A stretch of 64,000 nucleotides of DNA from Diogma glabrata (GCA_963693315.1 OY856188.1:104100462-104164461); one strand, 5' to 3'. Counted from the stretch's first letter, positions 21,242 through 32,311 are shown. Translations and numbers: made by a program. The notes: a model not told the origin generated them from the sequence alone.

Positions 21242-22860
21242 TTAGTACATCGTGGAGAGATGGTGTCAGCCTTACCACATCGATAGCAGTACGGCTTTTG
21301 AGGACAGTTGTATATCGTGTGACCAATATCTTTACACCGGCTACAAATTTGATGTTCAGTTCTAGGTGGCGGTGGTGGTAGTATTGACCTATTAGCATTT
21401 GTTGGTCTGGCTAGTATTTTTGGTGGTGCGCTGTAGGCATCTACATAAGTCGAGTAGTTTGCTGGAACCATTTGATGATTTGAAGGACCTGTAACGTAGT
21501 TTGTTGGACCTGGTTGATAATTAGATGGACCTGTTTCATCTTCATCTGAAGGCGTGACTTCACTGATCCGGTATTGACCAGCTGTTCTTGTTGGTGGTAA
21601 CAGAGGTTGCCCACCTGTCCTTGACGCTGCGGGTGATGATGCCCAAAATTTTTCAAATTTTTGGCACATCACACGCAGGTCTTCAAGTGATGCAAACTCG
21701 GCTATCATTGTTGCGCTTCTTAATTCTGCAGACAAACCGTCTCGAACTATCTCTATTAGTTCCCGTGGATTATAAGGCCGGATCAGTCTACTATTTAAAT
21801 TGTTCATACCAATTATGTAGTCATAGACACTCTCTTTATGTTTTTGTCTACGGCTCAGCAGTACTTTCAAAACCGTCTTATCATCTGTAAGCGTACCAAA
21901 CGTGTTAACTAATGCTTCTCTCAATATGGGATAGGTCACCACTCGATACTCATATGTTAGATTTATGTAATGTTTTTCAGCGGCTCCACGGAGATATCGG
22001 GAAACGATTGACTTTAAATCGTCAAAGGTCACCCGATCCCTTCGTGCAGCCACCTCAACCAAATGAAAGAATTCATGAGCATCGTGTTAGGACCCGTCAC
22101 CAGAGAAGTAGGGCAGCCAATTCGTATAGAATTGACTCAAATACCTGTGTGGTTGGTACCCTTCATGCGGTTGTATGTATGCTGGTACTGCTGAGACCCT
22201 AGCCGATCGGTATGGTGGTGGAGCTATTCTGATGTCATTGAATAGCTCTTCCAGTGGTATTGCTGGTCCAAGCTGTTCCTGCTGTACCTCGTTGGCTGGT
22301 TGTGGAAGACGTTGTCTTCGTTGACGGCCCGTCATATCATCAATCAGGTTACCTAGTGGTTCCATATGATTTGGAGTTGATCTCGCGAATACACCTTGAA
22401 ATGATTCGTCAAGATTTGCAGGTGCTGGTACATATTTTCTTAAGACCCCTCCTTCTGGTCCCATTATCAGTGCAGTGATGGTCCTGAAAGTTTCAGACAA
22501 TGACCTGGCTGCGTATTCAGTAGCATCTTTTAACTCTTCCATGTTTCTTATGCGGTTATTTCGGTCCACGTAATGGGTTATACGATTCAACAATCCTTTT
22601 AGTGTGTTTGGTGGCACTGGAGCCACTAAACCCCTTACTTCACGAGCCAAAAACAGCGCTGCTGCCAGAATCAATTCACTTTCTTCCTTCGTATTAGCTG
22701 CGTGTGTTTGTATTATTGGTGCTGTTGCACTTCTCGCAGCATCACTTAACTGTTGTATCCAACCTTCGCTGTTGTATTGGATGTCCCGGAGGAAGCACTC
22801 GACCCATAACTCGCACAACTCGAGACCGTAAAACGGATGGTCTATCGGCACCTCTGACAT
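21088..22860 (-). pseudogene. gypsy-type Gag (capsid + nucleocapsid), one in-frame stop
   Basis: The frame starts with ATG at 22860 and reads 257 codons to a TAA at 22089-22087, then continues in the same frame to a stop at 21088. The part after the stop has a capsid-like region followed by a nucleocapsid. The first zinc knuckle is regular (CSRCKDIGHTIYNC, CX2CX4HX4C). The second (CYRCGKADTISPRC) has Thr where His is expected. The N-terminal half is not recognisable by itself. A single point change explains the break; programmed readthrough is possible but unsupported, since the context shows nothing special. Gag would coat the RNA and form the particle. Confidence 0.85.
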
Positions 22861-25155
22861 TTTCTTTTGTTGTCAGATTTTATGAAAAGTAGGACAAAAA
22901 ATATAAAAAAAATTGCAACTCAACAAAACCAACAACAGACGATAATGATCGTGACCCCCTAAAATGTTTTTCCGCGCAAAAATGTCAAAAAATACAACAA
23001 CCGTAAAAAAAATTGTAAAATGCAATAAAAATTGTAAATCGACTAGAAATCGTGAACACCGCGACCAACAACAGCAGAAAGAAATATACAAATATTTTGA
23101 ATAATCAACTCCTTCGACCTTCGTTTTACAGAGAAAATTATTAATCTTAAAGATTTTAATTTTATATCTAGAAAAAATATTAGTTATTTAATATTGAGCA
23201 AGCAAATGTTTGATTTACTTAAAATCTATTTATTCTGTTGCAACTAAGAAAATATTGATTTACTTATTGAGTAGGATGTTTTATTTATTCAGGAAAAAAA
23301 ATTTAATTATTTATTTCTTGATGCTAAATGCTTATTTAAGAATTTTTTTATTTGATTGTACCATATAATTATTTATTTATAAAAATATATATTTATTTAT
23401 TTATTTATAAAAATGAGAATTATTTGTAAAAATATTTATATTTAGAAAAATATTCTTTTAATTATAGAATTTTTATTTATAAAAATATATTTATTTATTG
23501 ATTTGTAAAATATTTATTTATTTAGAAAATAGAAAAATTATTTATTTATTTGTGTATTTATAATTGTTAGAGATTTTTCCTGGGCAAAGCCCACACCGAT
23601 TGACTGTATAATTAAAAAAAAATTTTTAAAAGGAATTGTAACGAAGATTCGAAGTGGAAAATCGAACTCGCGATCTCTTCCCAGAAACGACATGTGAGGT
23701 CTAGAACAAAAATAGGCCTAAAAATCCTAAAATCTACATTCTAGTACCCTCCCGCGTGATGAAATGAATTCAGCATTGTTTAAAGATTCAGCCTAAATAT
23801 CTGTTATCTACAAAAATCATATGCTGAGTTCATTCATCCTTAAAACTAAGAAAAATATAAAACTAGAAAAGTTAAGAAAAACAATTAAGACTAATATCGT
23901 TTGTTGGGAGTAGACCAGTATAGAGTACCAGTCTCCAGATCCGATTTCAGTACAAGACCGAATTCACTATTGTAACGCGATGTTGGATGGATTTGCTAAG
24001 TCCATTGAAATTGTGAAGGGAGGTTGGGTTGAACGTTGGTTCTTCCCAACAAAGTGGAGATCTGGATGCAGCTTCACTTGTATGGAGGAGTGCTTAGCAT
24101 TGTAGAAGCGATCCTGGCTGTCCGTAGGACTGACAGGCTTCCCTTCTCTTCCGCATAAACACTCGACCAGTAAAGCTGCATTCAGTCTCGGAAGGAAAAC
24201 TAATTGGAATTTTACTAATATTATTAAAAAAAAAATCCGCTTGGTGATCGCATGCCAAAAGACAGAGGCGACCCTTAACCAACGAAACATGTTAAGAAGG
24301 TAAAGCCTTCTTGGATTCTTTCTTAGAGATACCCATAGGAGGTGGGATCTGGGCAGCAACCTTCTGACTCCTAATCCGAATCAGAGTCAGGGTGGGCTGC
24401 TGCCCATAGTCTCTCAAATTCATCCCTTGCTTGGGCCATCGCTCTCCTTTCAACCCTCTTCTTTTCATCATTCTTCTTCCTCTTGGCCAGCATCCTTCTT
24501 CGCGCTCCAGTCATCAGGGGTTCAGCAGGCTCAGTAACCACTGGACCTGGTGAATCCCTGACAACCACCTCCATCGTCAAGCGCAAGAGCTCTCTTCTCG
24601 CTGGCGTCCAGTGAGTCTCAAGAGAAGGATCGAGTCCCACCCACGGTCCTGGAACATATGGTTCCCCTCGCGCTGGTGGAAGTCCATCCATCTCTTGATC
24701 CGGACCTACCGCTCCTTCTTCTTCCGGCGGGAAGAAGGGTTGATTGGGCAGCGACGGCCTCGCCCTCCTGTATAGTGGTGTACGGAAGTGTTGTGGCACT
24801 TCCCGTCTATGATGTACACCACGCTTTCTTGTATACATATTTAATATATTTATAGAATTTCAAAAAAAAAATTATATTTATCAAATTTATATTGATAAAT
24901 TTTATATTGAAATATATTTATAAAGTTCCAAAAAAAAATTATATTTATCAAATTTATAAAATTTAATCGAAGAATATAAATTCCTGAAATTCAACACACA
25001 ATCAGAAAAAATTTCGTCCAAGTCGATCCAACAAAGAATTAATTCAAAAAAAAAATATATATATATAAAAAAAATTTTCAAAACAAGAATATCAAGTATA
25101 TGTATATGTTTATATATATACATATAACAGTATTCTGTTTTTTTCTTTTGTTTTT
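22861..25155 (-). other. 5' leader of the gypsy-type element
   Basis: An unusually long (~2.3 kb) leader between primer site and gag. It contains a GC-rich ORF (24371-24838), degenerate (ATTTATAAAAATAT)-like repeats at about 23330-23570, and a two-copy ~60-bp tandem duplication at about 24842-24960. A further frame at 23967-24359, downstream of the GC-rich ORF, is moderately complex (HPDLHFVGKNQRSTQPP) but not recognised. Confidence 0.6.
24371..24838 (-). CDS. Extra ORF upstream of gag, function unknown (155 aa)
   Basis: I do not recognise this protein. It is encoded on the element's sense strand between the primer site and gag, a place where gypsy-type elements normally have no gene. Composition is distinct: GC-rich codons in an otherwise A/T-rich element, a basic start (MYTRKRGVHHRREV), a Pro/Gly-rich middle (GPDQEMDGLPPARGEPYVPG), a basic-charged helix-like stretch (RRRMLAKRKKNDEKKRVE) and an acidic DSDSD tail. 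The basic region could bind nucleic acid and the long charged segment may form a coiled coil; both are inference. It might be a captured host sequence or an accessory protein. The start is the only in-frame ATG before the conserved-looking part. Confidence 0.55.
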   Translation of the reverse strand: MYTRKRGVHHRREVPQHFRTPLYRRARPSLPNQPFFPPEEEGAVGPDQEMDGLPPARGEPYVPGPWVGLDPSLETHWTPARRELLRLTMEVVVRDSPGPVVTEPAEPLMTGARRRMLAKRKKNDEKKRVERRAMAQARDEFERLWAAAHPDSDSD

Positions 25156-25166
25156 GTTTGGCGCCA
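25156..25166 (-). promoter_or_regulatory. Primer-binding site, tRNA-Lys type
   Basis: In the element's direction the sequence six bases after the 5' LTR reads TGGCGCCAAAC. TGGCGCC pairs with the 3' end of tRNA-Lys (…GGCGCCA), the primer used by several insect gypsy-like elements; the following bases fit less well. Confidence 0.7.
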
Positions 25167-25172
25167 AAAATT

Positions 25173-27037
25173 TATAACGTTGTTTTGACACAACGTTATG
25201 CCAAGGGTATTATTTACTGTCGAAAAATAATAATAAGAAAAAAAGAACCAATGTGGTCTTCGACCATGAAAAATCTCTATATAAGAAAAATTACTATCTG
25301 ACCATAATGGTCACCAACAATTCAGAATCAAAAAGTTTAAGTATTAATAATAATTTAAAAAAATATAAAAACCTTAGCTTAGAAAAAAAAACGTTGAGAT
25401 ATCTTGAAGGTCCCCAAATAACAAAATTCGAAGTGGTGTGAGACTTTTGTTGTAGTGGATATATTATTCAGTCTCTGATCAGCTCCTTAGAACGTGCTAA
25501 TTAAATCCGTTAACAATATATATAGCCATCCATATAGTGTAATATATATAGCCTTTCAATCTACTTATTATTCTTATCGATTATCACAATTTTCCAAATC
25601 TTTCCAACAACACCGAATAGCAATAAAAAAACATAATCTTATTTTCCATGAACTTACATAGCTTCTCCTTTTATTAGTATCATCCAAACAAATTAGAAAT
25701 TTTCACTATTGATATCCTAATGATAATGAGTAATGACAAACACAACAGGCAAAATTTTTTCTATTTTTACAGCATTCCCTTTTTTTTTTATATATATTTT
25801 GCATAATCTAAATTACAATTTGTTTACGTTATATATAAACAGTATTCAGTCACAGTTTTTTTCAAAAACAATAGCAATAAATTTTTCTTTCAACACCATA
25901 GGCAATTTGCCTAGATGCAAAACGTGCACTTATTTAACCGGCATTAAACCGCGAATAGCCCGTGCACTATATTTAGATTCAAGGTTACTACTTTATCAAA
26001 TCAATATTGAAATCAAGAAACAACAATTAGTGATATTCGCCGCGGACTTTAATAATATATTCTTTTTTCACTTTCAACAATTGTAACTAACAAATCGTAC
26101 ATTGAATAAAATAACTAATTAAAACGCACGTTATTTTTATTAATTTTAGACACCAACTTTAAATTTAATTTCGATTTCGAGTTTAAAAAAAGGAGAATCC
26201 AAAAAAAACGAATTTATTGATTTTATCTCAAAAATCATACTGAACATAATTATCAAAAATGCTTTGTTTAAATAATCTAAACGAAGGGGAGCGAAGGAGA
26301 TGACCATTCAAAAATTTTGTATATTTCTCTCTGTTTCTTTGTTTTCCCAAACAAAGGAATTTAATCGTTTTTTTTTTTTAGAACGAGATCGTCAACCAAT
26401 TATAAAAAAAGAAAGAAGGATCGACAACATATAATTCGAGTTTGTTTTGTTTTCAGTTATTAAAGATTATAGAGAAAACGAAATAACAATAACCACGAAA
26501 TGCAACAATTTATTAACAGTTTATTCAAACAGATGATGATGAGATTGTGTATGATAGCATAACAAAAAAATGAAAAATGCAACCACAACTACATGAGTTT
26601 TATTTTTGTTTGATTAAAACAAAGTAGAAGAATGTTTACGAATTTAAGCAATGTTAATTGTGAGACTGATAGTTTTGTTAATAGAAATTGATATTGAATC
26701 AACACGACGTGGTGTTGTAGCAACGCGATTAATTAATGGTTTTGATACTGGTTCATTATGTAATGTATTTTTGTTGAACTAAGTTGCTGTTTTATGTAGT
26801 TACGGATGTTAAACTTGAAGACTACCAAGTAGTGAGTTTATAAGGGAGAGAAGAAATAGAACAGTGTGGCGACTGAAGAAAATGTATCCTTGACTGTTCG
26901 TTGACCGTTAAATCTCACTACCAAGGCATACATTTCCTTCAGTCTACCAATACAGAACCTGAACTCGTTCTGGAGTAGGGTGTAGACTCTCTTATAAATA
27001 CTACTGGTTAGATAATTCCTCAGATTGCGGCATAACA
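25173..27037 (-). repeat. 5' LTR of the gypsy-type element
   Basis: 1865 bp, matching 14906-16769 over its whole length with only a few substitutions and homopolymer-length changes (e.g. in the T-runs near 25790 and 26370). It should hold the promoter for the element's RNA, read toward lower coordinates. Confidence 0.93.
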
Positions 27038-27536
27038 ATGTATAAAGCATTATATATGTCTTCTTGAATAAAGAATATTTTTTCATACGCCTTTTCTCCT
27101 TGAGTAGAGCTTGTGTAAAACTTTTCTCATGCCTAGTTCAAGAATTTTAAATTTCCCCTTCCATTTTAAATTCCTCTTTTAAAGCTTTACTCAATGATTA
27201 CCTAGGTTAAATTGTTACCTGGGACGGACCACGTGTATCTACAGCCGGTTTTTTAAATTTTCTCGTTGATTACCCGCTAACTTTTCGCTAGTCCCGATAA
27301 ATATATATTTCTTTTAAATATCGTCTTTAGTCTGCTCCAAAATTAAATCGATGTATGTATTTAAAGCGCATGAATTAAACACGCGACCATTTTCCCTCTG
27401 GCCAGGGCAGCCGCAGAACGAGACAGAAGCAGACTGCGCACAAAAATCGTATCAAATTTTTTTTCTTAAAATCTGTCAATAACGCCCCGTAACCTCGTTT
27501 TACGAAGTTCTGGAAACGAACAAAATCTACAAATAC

Positions 27537-27707
27537 TACAAAATTTACTGTTGGTATAATAATGTCCATTATGTGGCGAAGATCTAAGACTTTACCACAA
27601 AGAACTTCGTGATGAATAATGCAGTGCAATGCGATTGGTGGTTTTGCACCAATATCCTCTTGATTTTTAGTAAGTCTTACCAAAATACCTATATTTTTTC
27701 CTGTCAT
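27537..27707 (-). pseudogene. hAT-family (GTF2IRD2/ZBED-like) transposase scrap, copy 2
   Basis: This is the same fragment as at 12502-12672, carried by the second unit of the 896-bp duplication, with Val in place of Gly near the start. It shows the two duplication units are similar in age and that the fragment predates the duplication. Confidence 0.6.
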
Positions 27708-27811
27708 ACTTCTTGCTCCATTAGTTGTTAAACTAACTAGTTAAATTTCGCATATAACAGGTAAAAAAATCTTGAATAGCAGGTAAAAAAAACTGAAGAA
27801 ACATTTTTTGT

Positions 27812-28405
27812 TTATAAGAACTGAATCTAAAAAATTATGGTGCAAATTATGAAACTTTTTACAATCCATACAATTTTCGACCGATCTAGTTTCGAACCAA
27901 TGAGAAAATTTTAAACTTTAAAAAAGTTTATCATTCTCGTCTGTGCTAGCCGAAGCCGACTAGATGAACTACCAAAAAATATCAAAGCTAATATAAACCA
28001 AAAATTAGGTCAAAACTCTAGTGAAGTTTTAAAAAACAAAAAATTTACATAAACATATATTTAATAGATTCAGGTTTAGTCAATTAGTTTCTCTAGTGAT
28101 CACTGTTTTGTTATACTCTAGACATAACGAGTTTGTTATTCAATACTAGTATGTCTAGAGTATAACAAAACAGTGATCACTAGAGAAACTAATTGACTAA
28201 ATCTGAATCTATTAAATATAAGTTTATGTAAATTTTTTGTTTTTTATACTTCGCTAGAGTTGTAACCTAATTTTTTAGAATGATAAACTTATTTAAAGTT
28301 TAAAATTTTCTCATTAGTTCGAAACTATAAGATCGGTCGAAAATTGTATGGATTGCAAAAAGTTTCATAATTTGCACCATAATTTTTTAGATTCAGTTCT
28401 TATAT
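27812..28405. mobile_element. Foldback element (family F2), ~590 bp
   Basis: The left arm (about 27812-28125) and right arm (28151-about 28405) are inverted repeats around a 25-bp loop; both contain AGTGATCACTGTTTTGTTAT or its complement and end near AAGAACTGAATCTAAAAAATT. The left arm has ~60 bp absent from the right arm. No ORF. Partial copies lie at 28520-28727 and in 45590-46262. Confidence 0.75.
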
Positions 28406-28729
28406 TATTCTTGATGGGAGATTTTCTATCGGAGTGATGTTATATCACAAATAATTTACTGAATTAATTGTTGAATATGTGTCAATAGACACAAGTGAAG
28501 ACTAGTCATCCTCTTTTCGCCGATACGAGTTTGTTATTCAATACTAGTATGTCTAGAGTATAACAAAACAGTGATCACTAGAAAAACTAATTGACTAAAC
28601 CTGGATCTATTAATATATTTAATATATGTAAAATGTTTATGTAAAATTTTTTGTTTTTTTAGACTTCGCTAGAGTTGTAACCTAATTTTTGGTTTATATT
28701 AGCTTTGACATTTTTTGGTAGTTTATTTC
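28406..28729. repeat. F2-family partial copy
   Basis: It begins in a unique-looking AAGTGAAGACTAGTCATCCTC stretch, then repeats the F2 right-arm sequence (GTTTGTTATTCAATACTAGT onward) up to the T-run at 28730. The same arrangement recurs at 45650-46262, so it is part of a larger duplicated block. Confidence 0.6.
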
Positions 28730-29913
28730 TTTTTTTTTTTTTATTAATTAGTTAGACATGTTTAGCACACTAAATATGAAATATTCATTATTCAGACTCT
28801 TTGAATATCCGAAGATACCATGTCAACTAGAAAGGAAGGAGATGGGGAAACTGAAAAGCATACTTGAATGCTTGAAAAGCATATGGGAATAACTATACTA
28901 ATTTTTTTACTTACAATACTTACCTGTTTTGACAATACTTACCTGTAACAATACTTACCTACCTTAACAAAACTTACATACCTTAACAATACTTACCTGC
29001 ATTGTATTGTAATAATAAATAAATAAATAAATAAATAAATACATTATTTAAAGCTATACTAATTCTTTTAAATGGCGATTGGCATTTTCTTTAAATATCT
29101 GAGGGACAAATTCATCGGGAAATACGGAGGCGGGCAATGAGTTCCATAATTTGGCCACTCTATTAAAGTAATCGTTCTGGAAGGACATAGTTCTGCAACG
29201 AGATATTTTGACAGCGAATGGGTGGGATGACTCTGAAGTTCTTGTTCGTCGATTGTACTGCGCACTTGATGGAAGGATATTTTGTATTTCATTTAAGTTA
29301 TATTTATAGTAGATTGACAATTCAGCCACAATTCTTCGGTGCTGGAGTGAATCAAGCTGATCAGTTAGTTCTGTATTATCAATCGCCGCTATCAACCGTA
29401 TCGCCTTTCTCTGTACAGAGTCTAGACATTTTATTATTGACTGACAAGCACCTCCCCAAACATGACAGCAGTATTCCATGCATGGACGAATAAAGGACTT
29501 ATAAATCAGCAAAATTTGCTCGGGATTGAAGAACGTTTTACATCGACTCAAGAATTCTTACTTTTGCATTGCAGATTTAGCCAGGTTGAACACGTGTTTA
29601 TTCCATTTCAGATTATTTTCAATATCCACTCCAAGAAGTCTTACTGATTCAACCTCATACAATTCCTCATTTTTTATCTTAATAGGGAAGTTTTTTTGTC
29701 TCTCTAATCGTGATAGACGGCATAGTTTGGTTTTCGTTGGATTAAATGAAACAAGATTACGATCGCCCCATTCCATTATACGCTCTAGGTCTGCATTGAT
29801 AGAATCAATTAACATCTCTCTATCAGTGGTGACTGCAGAATGAGATCGAAATTGAGGAGATGCATGTGATGCATGCAATGTGCTGTCATCAGCAAAACTA
29901 TGGATTGGGTGAA
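28730..29913 (-). pseudogene. Non-LTR retrotransposon (Jockey/CR1-group LINE) 3' end, copy 1
   Basis: Minus-strand sequence encodes the end of a reverse transcriptase ORF: the FADDSTLHASHAS catalytic block, LLGVDIENNLKWNKH, PCMEYCCHVWGG and a terminal FNRVAKLWNSLPASVFP segment, typical of Jockey/CR1-group LINEs. One in-frame TAA occurs just before 29551. The 3' UTR holds an (AAAT)n tract at 29011-29041, a short array of TACTTACCT-type repeats (28910-29000), and ends in a poly(A) tail (T-run 28730-28743 on the plus strand). Upstream it is joined directly to Helentron sequence at about 29913. Confidence 0.85.
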
Positions 29914-30439
29914 ATGTACTTATTTCATCAGTATAATTATTAATTGATTGAATATTATCTTTATATTTATACAATATAGGCGTTGCTGAATTTTTTGTAT
30001 TTACAATTTCAGTTAATATTTGTTTTGACGGTATATTTAAATTGCAACAGTGGTTTGAATTAGAAATCCCACTCAAATCAATGATCTCGTTTGATTTATC
30101 TAATTGTATTCCAGATGGTTGCACATCTGTATCGGAAGATATATTTCGAACCTTTTCGCTTTCTTTGACATGAATTTGAACGTGATCTGATAAATTATGT
30201 ACGATATTCTCATCAGTTATTTGATTTTGTTTGGAAAACAAATTTTGTGACGGTATAGTTTGAATATTATCGTCTTGCTTTAAAATTACTCTAATTGGAT
30301 TATGATCTGAAAAATATGATTCATAAGTTTCAGCTATAAAACCATTAAAATTTGAAAAAATTATATCTATTTGTGTATTTAAATCCGTGGTTACACTATT
30401 TTTCGGTAGTATGTTTTTTAATTTGTACTCTGCCATCAA
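29558..30439 (-). pseudogene. Chimeric ORF: Helentron endonuclease fused to LINE RT
   Basis: A 293-residue open frame. The first ~175 residues equal the ORF at 35114-35953 (end of the Helentron endonuclease, with SDHNPIRVIL, and its linker). After NNYTDEIS it switches without frame loss to LINE reverse transcriptase (HPIHSFADDSTLH and onward). The junction at about 29913 marks truncation of the Helentron copy and of the LINE. Neither enzyme is complete, so a function is unlikely, but the frame is conserved through the join. Confidence 0.75.
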
Positions 30440-30968
30440 ATTTATAAATTTATTATTTTCTAAACAATTGAAATTAAAATCACCAATTAAAATTATGTAT
30501 CAGCTAGACGGAATATTATTTACAAACAATTCATCAAACTTCTTTTTAAAAATTGTGAAGCTTGTTCCCGGAGATTTGTAGCCAGTTATTACATAAATAT
30601 CTTCAAATTCAAAAGAATGTAAATCTATGTGATAATATTTATTCATAGACGTTTGTCCTTCTTCAAAAGAAATTTTCAAATTTAAAATTTTACAATTATG
30701 CTGTGTGAAACAAACTATCCCTATAAAGTAAATAATTTATTTACTAGATAACTTATAACTAATAACTCCTAAAATTTGCTTACCTTTAGCGATTTTTCGT
30801 GTATAACCATCTGATCTGAATTTTATTTTAAAATTTTTTAGAGCAGAAAAATCCTCTATTTCTTCAGTATTTGTTTCACTAAATATTAAAATTTTGTTCT
30901 CCTTATATCATTTCTCAGCAATAACGTTTTTTATATTTTTGCGTAAACTTCTTACATTATGGTAGGCT
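29914..30968 (-). mobile_element. Helentron fragment, copy 1
   Basis: About 1.05 kb almost identical to 35430-36485, in the same orientation, covering the end of the Rep-helicase-linked endonuclease domain and adjoining sequence. It breaks off at about 30968, where copy 2 continues into helicase coding sequence. The near identity means a recent duplication or transposition. Confidence 0.8.
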
Positions 30969-32040
30969 ATACACCCAAAAAAAAGTTGCATTTAAAATCA
31001 AAAAAATTGCAGGTTAATTTAAAAAAATAGTCATTGAAAGTGCTCCAAGGATTTTTATTTTTGATTCAAATGCGTACTTACTTTTGAAATGGTACACCAA
31101 AATTATCAAAAAACAAAAGTGTTTAAAACAAAAATATGATTTTTAAACCAACAATTAAAACTTCAAATTAAAAACTACTATCCTTAAAAGCTTTCCAAAA
31201 AAAAAATTTTTAATACAAAAACAAAGTTTTTGGTATAAAAAAAAACTACATTAAATCGAAAATTAATGTTTTTGGTACTAAAACATTTTCCAAAAACAAC
31301 GTTTTTTAAGCAAAAGTACAGTTTTCGGCATAAAAATATTTTTCAAAAGAAAAAGTTTTTAAGACAAAAGAACAGTTTTTAAAACTATAAAATGGAATTT
31401 TGTTTCAAATACAATGTTTTCGATCTTTAATTCAAAATATTTTGCAGGTAAATATAAAAATAAATACATTGAGTTAAAATCAATGTTTTATGAAAAGAAA
31501 CATTTTATATTCTAATGTTTAAGAATAAAAAGCTAACTATGTAGCTTATATAGCATAATTGGGATACACTGGAGATTATTGATTACAAAAAAGAATTAAT
31601 TCCATTTTATATATAATATTTCAAACTAAAGTTCAATCTCCAAATAAACCAAAACAAATATAAATTTATTTCAATGCAGCTCTACAATAAAACTACAAAC
31701 ATTTATTTTTCTAATTAAAATTATATATTATTATAATAATAATACAAATTATATAATTCATTCATTAATTTTATTACTAACATACTTATTTTATTTGTTA
31801 TTTAAATACCATTTCCACCAAGTACAGTACGTATCAAGCAAATGAAACACAAACAAGATTGTAACAATTATAGCGGTTTAAATCTACATAAACAAAAGTT
31901 ACCAATGTTATGTAAATGTGTAGGGTAGGAGTTAAAATAGGATATATTAAAAATTGAGTCTCTCACTACACTGGGCCCTATTTCAAAAGACTGATAATGT
32001 TCATTAAACTTATTAATTTTTATTTCAGTACATAAGATAA
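30969..32040. other. AT-rich degenerate repeat stretch
   Basis: No gene. 31100-31440 is made of loosely repeated AAAAGTTTTT / CAAAAAC motifs with period around 40-60 bases. The remainder is A/T-rich and unassigned. Confidence 0.4.
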
Positions 32041-32311
32041 AAAGCTGTAAGGTCAAACCGCAGAAGGCTCAGTATATCAGTTATGGTTTATTAGATCGTA
32101 TTCATAATTACATGGATAACTGTGGTAATTCTTGAGCTAATACATGCAACAGATCACGATCCGGAAGGAACGTGTGCTTTTATTAGATTAAAATCAATCG
32201 ATACATTAGGTATACTTGTATACTGTATCGTTTTTAATATAAATCTGAATAGCACGTTGATCGCATGGTCTTGTACCGGCGATGGATCTTTCAAATGTCT
32301 GCCCTATCAAC
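32041..32311 (+). rRNA. 18S rRNA relic (5' region, pseudogene)
   Basis: The sequence follows the small-subunit rRNA 5' domain in order: AAACCGCAGAAGGCTCAGTA, a CAGTTATGGTTTATTAGATC block, GGATAACTGTGGTAATTCTT, GAGCTAATACATGCAACAGA, and, after a very AT-rich variable region, GATCGCATGGTCTTGTACCG and ATCTTTCAAATGTCTGCCCT. It stops abruptly at CCCTATCAAC. With substitutions at normally invariant positions and only ~270 bases, it is a dead fragment embedded among transposons. Confidence 0.9.

Larger units (their letters stand above)
14906..27037 (-). mobile_element. Complete gypsy-type (Ty3) LTR retrotransposon, 12.1 kb
   Basis: Two almost identical direct repeats of 1864 and 1865 bp (14906-16769 and 25173-27037) flank an 8.4-kb interior with gag and pol on the minus strand. 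The outer flanks carry a 4-bp target duplication, ATGT, at 14902-14905 and 27038-27041, as usual for this group. Order in the element's direction: 5' LTR, primer site, leader with an extra ORF, gag, pol, 3' region, 3' LTR. No envelope ORF is seen. Because only a handful of LTR differences are visible, insertion looks recent. gag has one in-frame stop, so this copy is probably not autonomous. Confidence 0.95.
13087..27223. mobile_element. Non-autonomous CACTA-like DNA transposon, net ~2.0 kb, with nested LTR element
   Basis: The insertion begins CCCAGGTAACAATTT and ends with the exact complement AAATTGTTACCTGGG (15-bp inverted repeat). It is flanked by ACG at 13084-13086 and 27224-27226; unit 1 of the tandem duplication has a single ACG, proving a 3-bp target duplication. 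Four direct repeats of ~71 bp (TACTCAAG or TACCCAAG at 13279, 13349, 13421, 13492) follow the left end, and inverted CTTGAGTA/CTTGAATA motifs precede the right end. Removing the LTR retrotransposon and its 4-bp duplication leaves about 2001 bp with no credible ORF. The terminus resembles that of the autonomous element at 49109 (CCCAAGTAACA), so it probably borrows that type of transposase. Confidence 0.8.
12704..27728. repeat. 896-bp tandem duplication, unit 2 (split by insertion)
   Basis: Unit 2 is 12704-13086 plus 27227-27728; together these match unit 1 at a constant offset with few differences. The two parts are separated by a 14.1-kb insertion made of a DNA transposon and a nested LTR retrotransposon. 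The hAT-like ORF fragment of unit 1 recurs at 27375-27707 with one visible amino-acid difference. Confidence 0.85.

Noticed and set aside
24902..25123. 73-aa ORF near the 5' LTR
   Set aside because: Tyr/Ile/Phe/Lys-rich chance frame in (AT)n and T-run sequence.
30387..30581. 64-aa ORF repeated at 35901-36095
   Set aside because: Antisense shadow within the duplicated Helentron segment.
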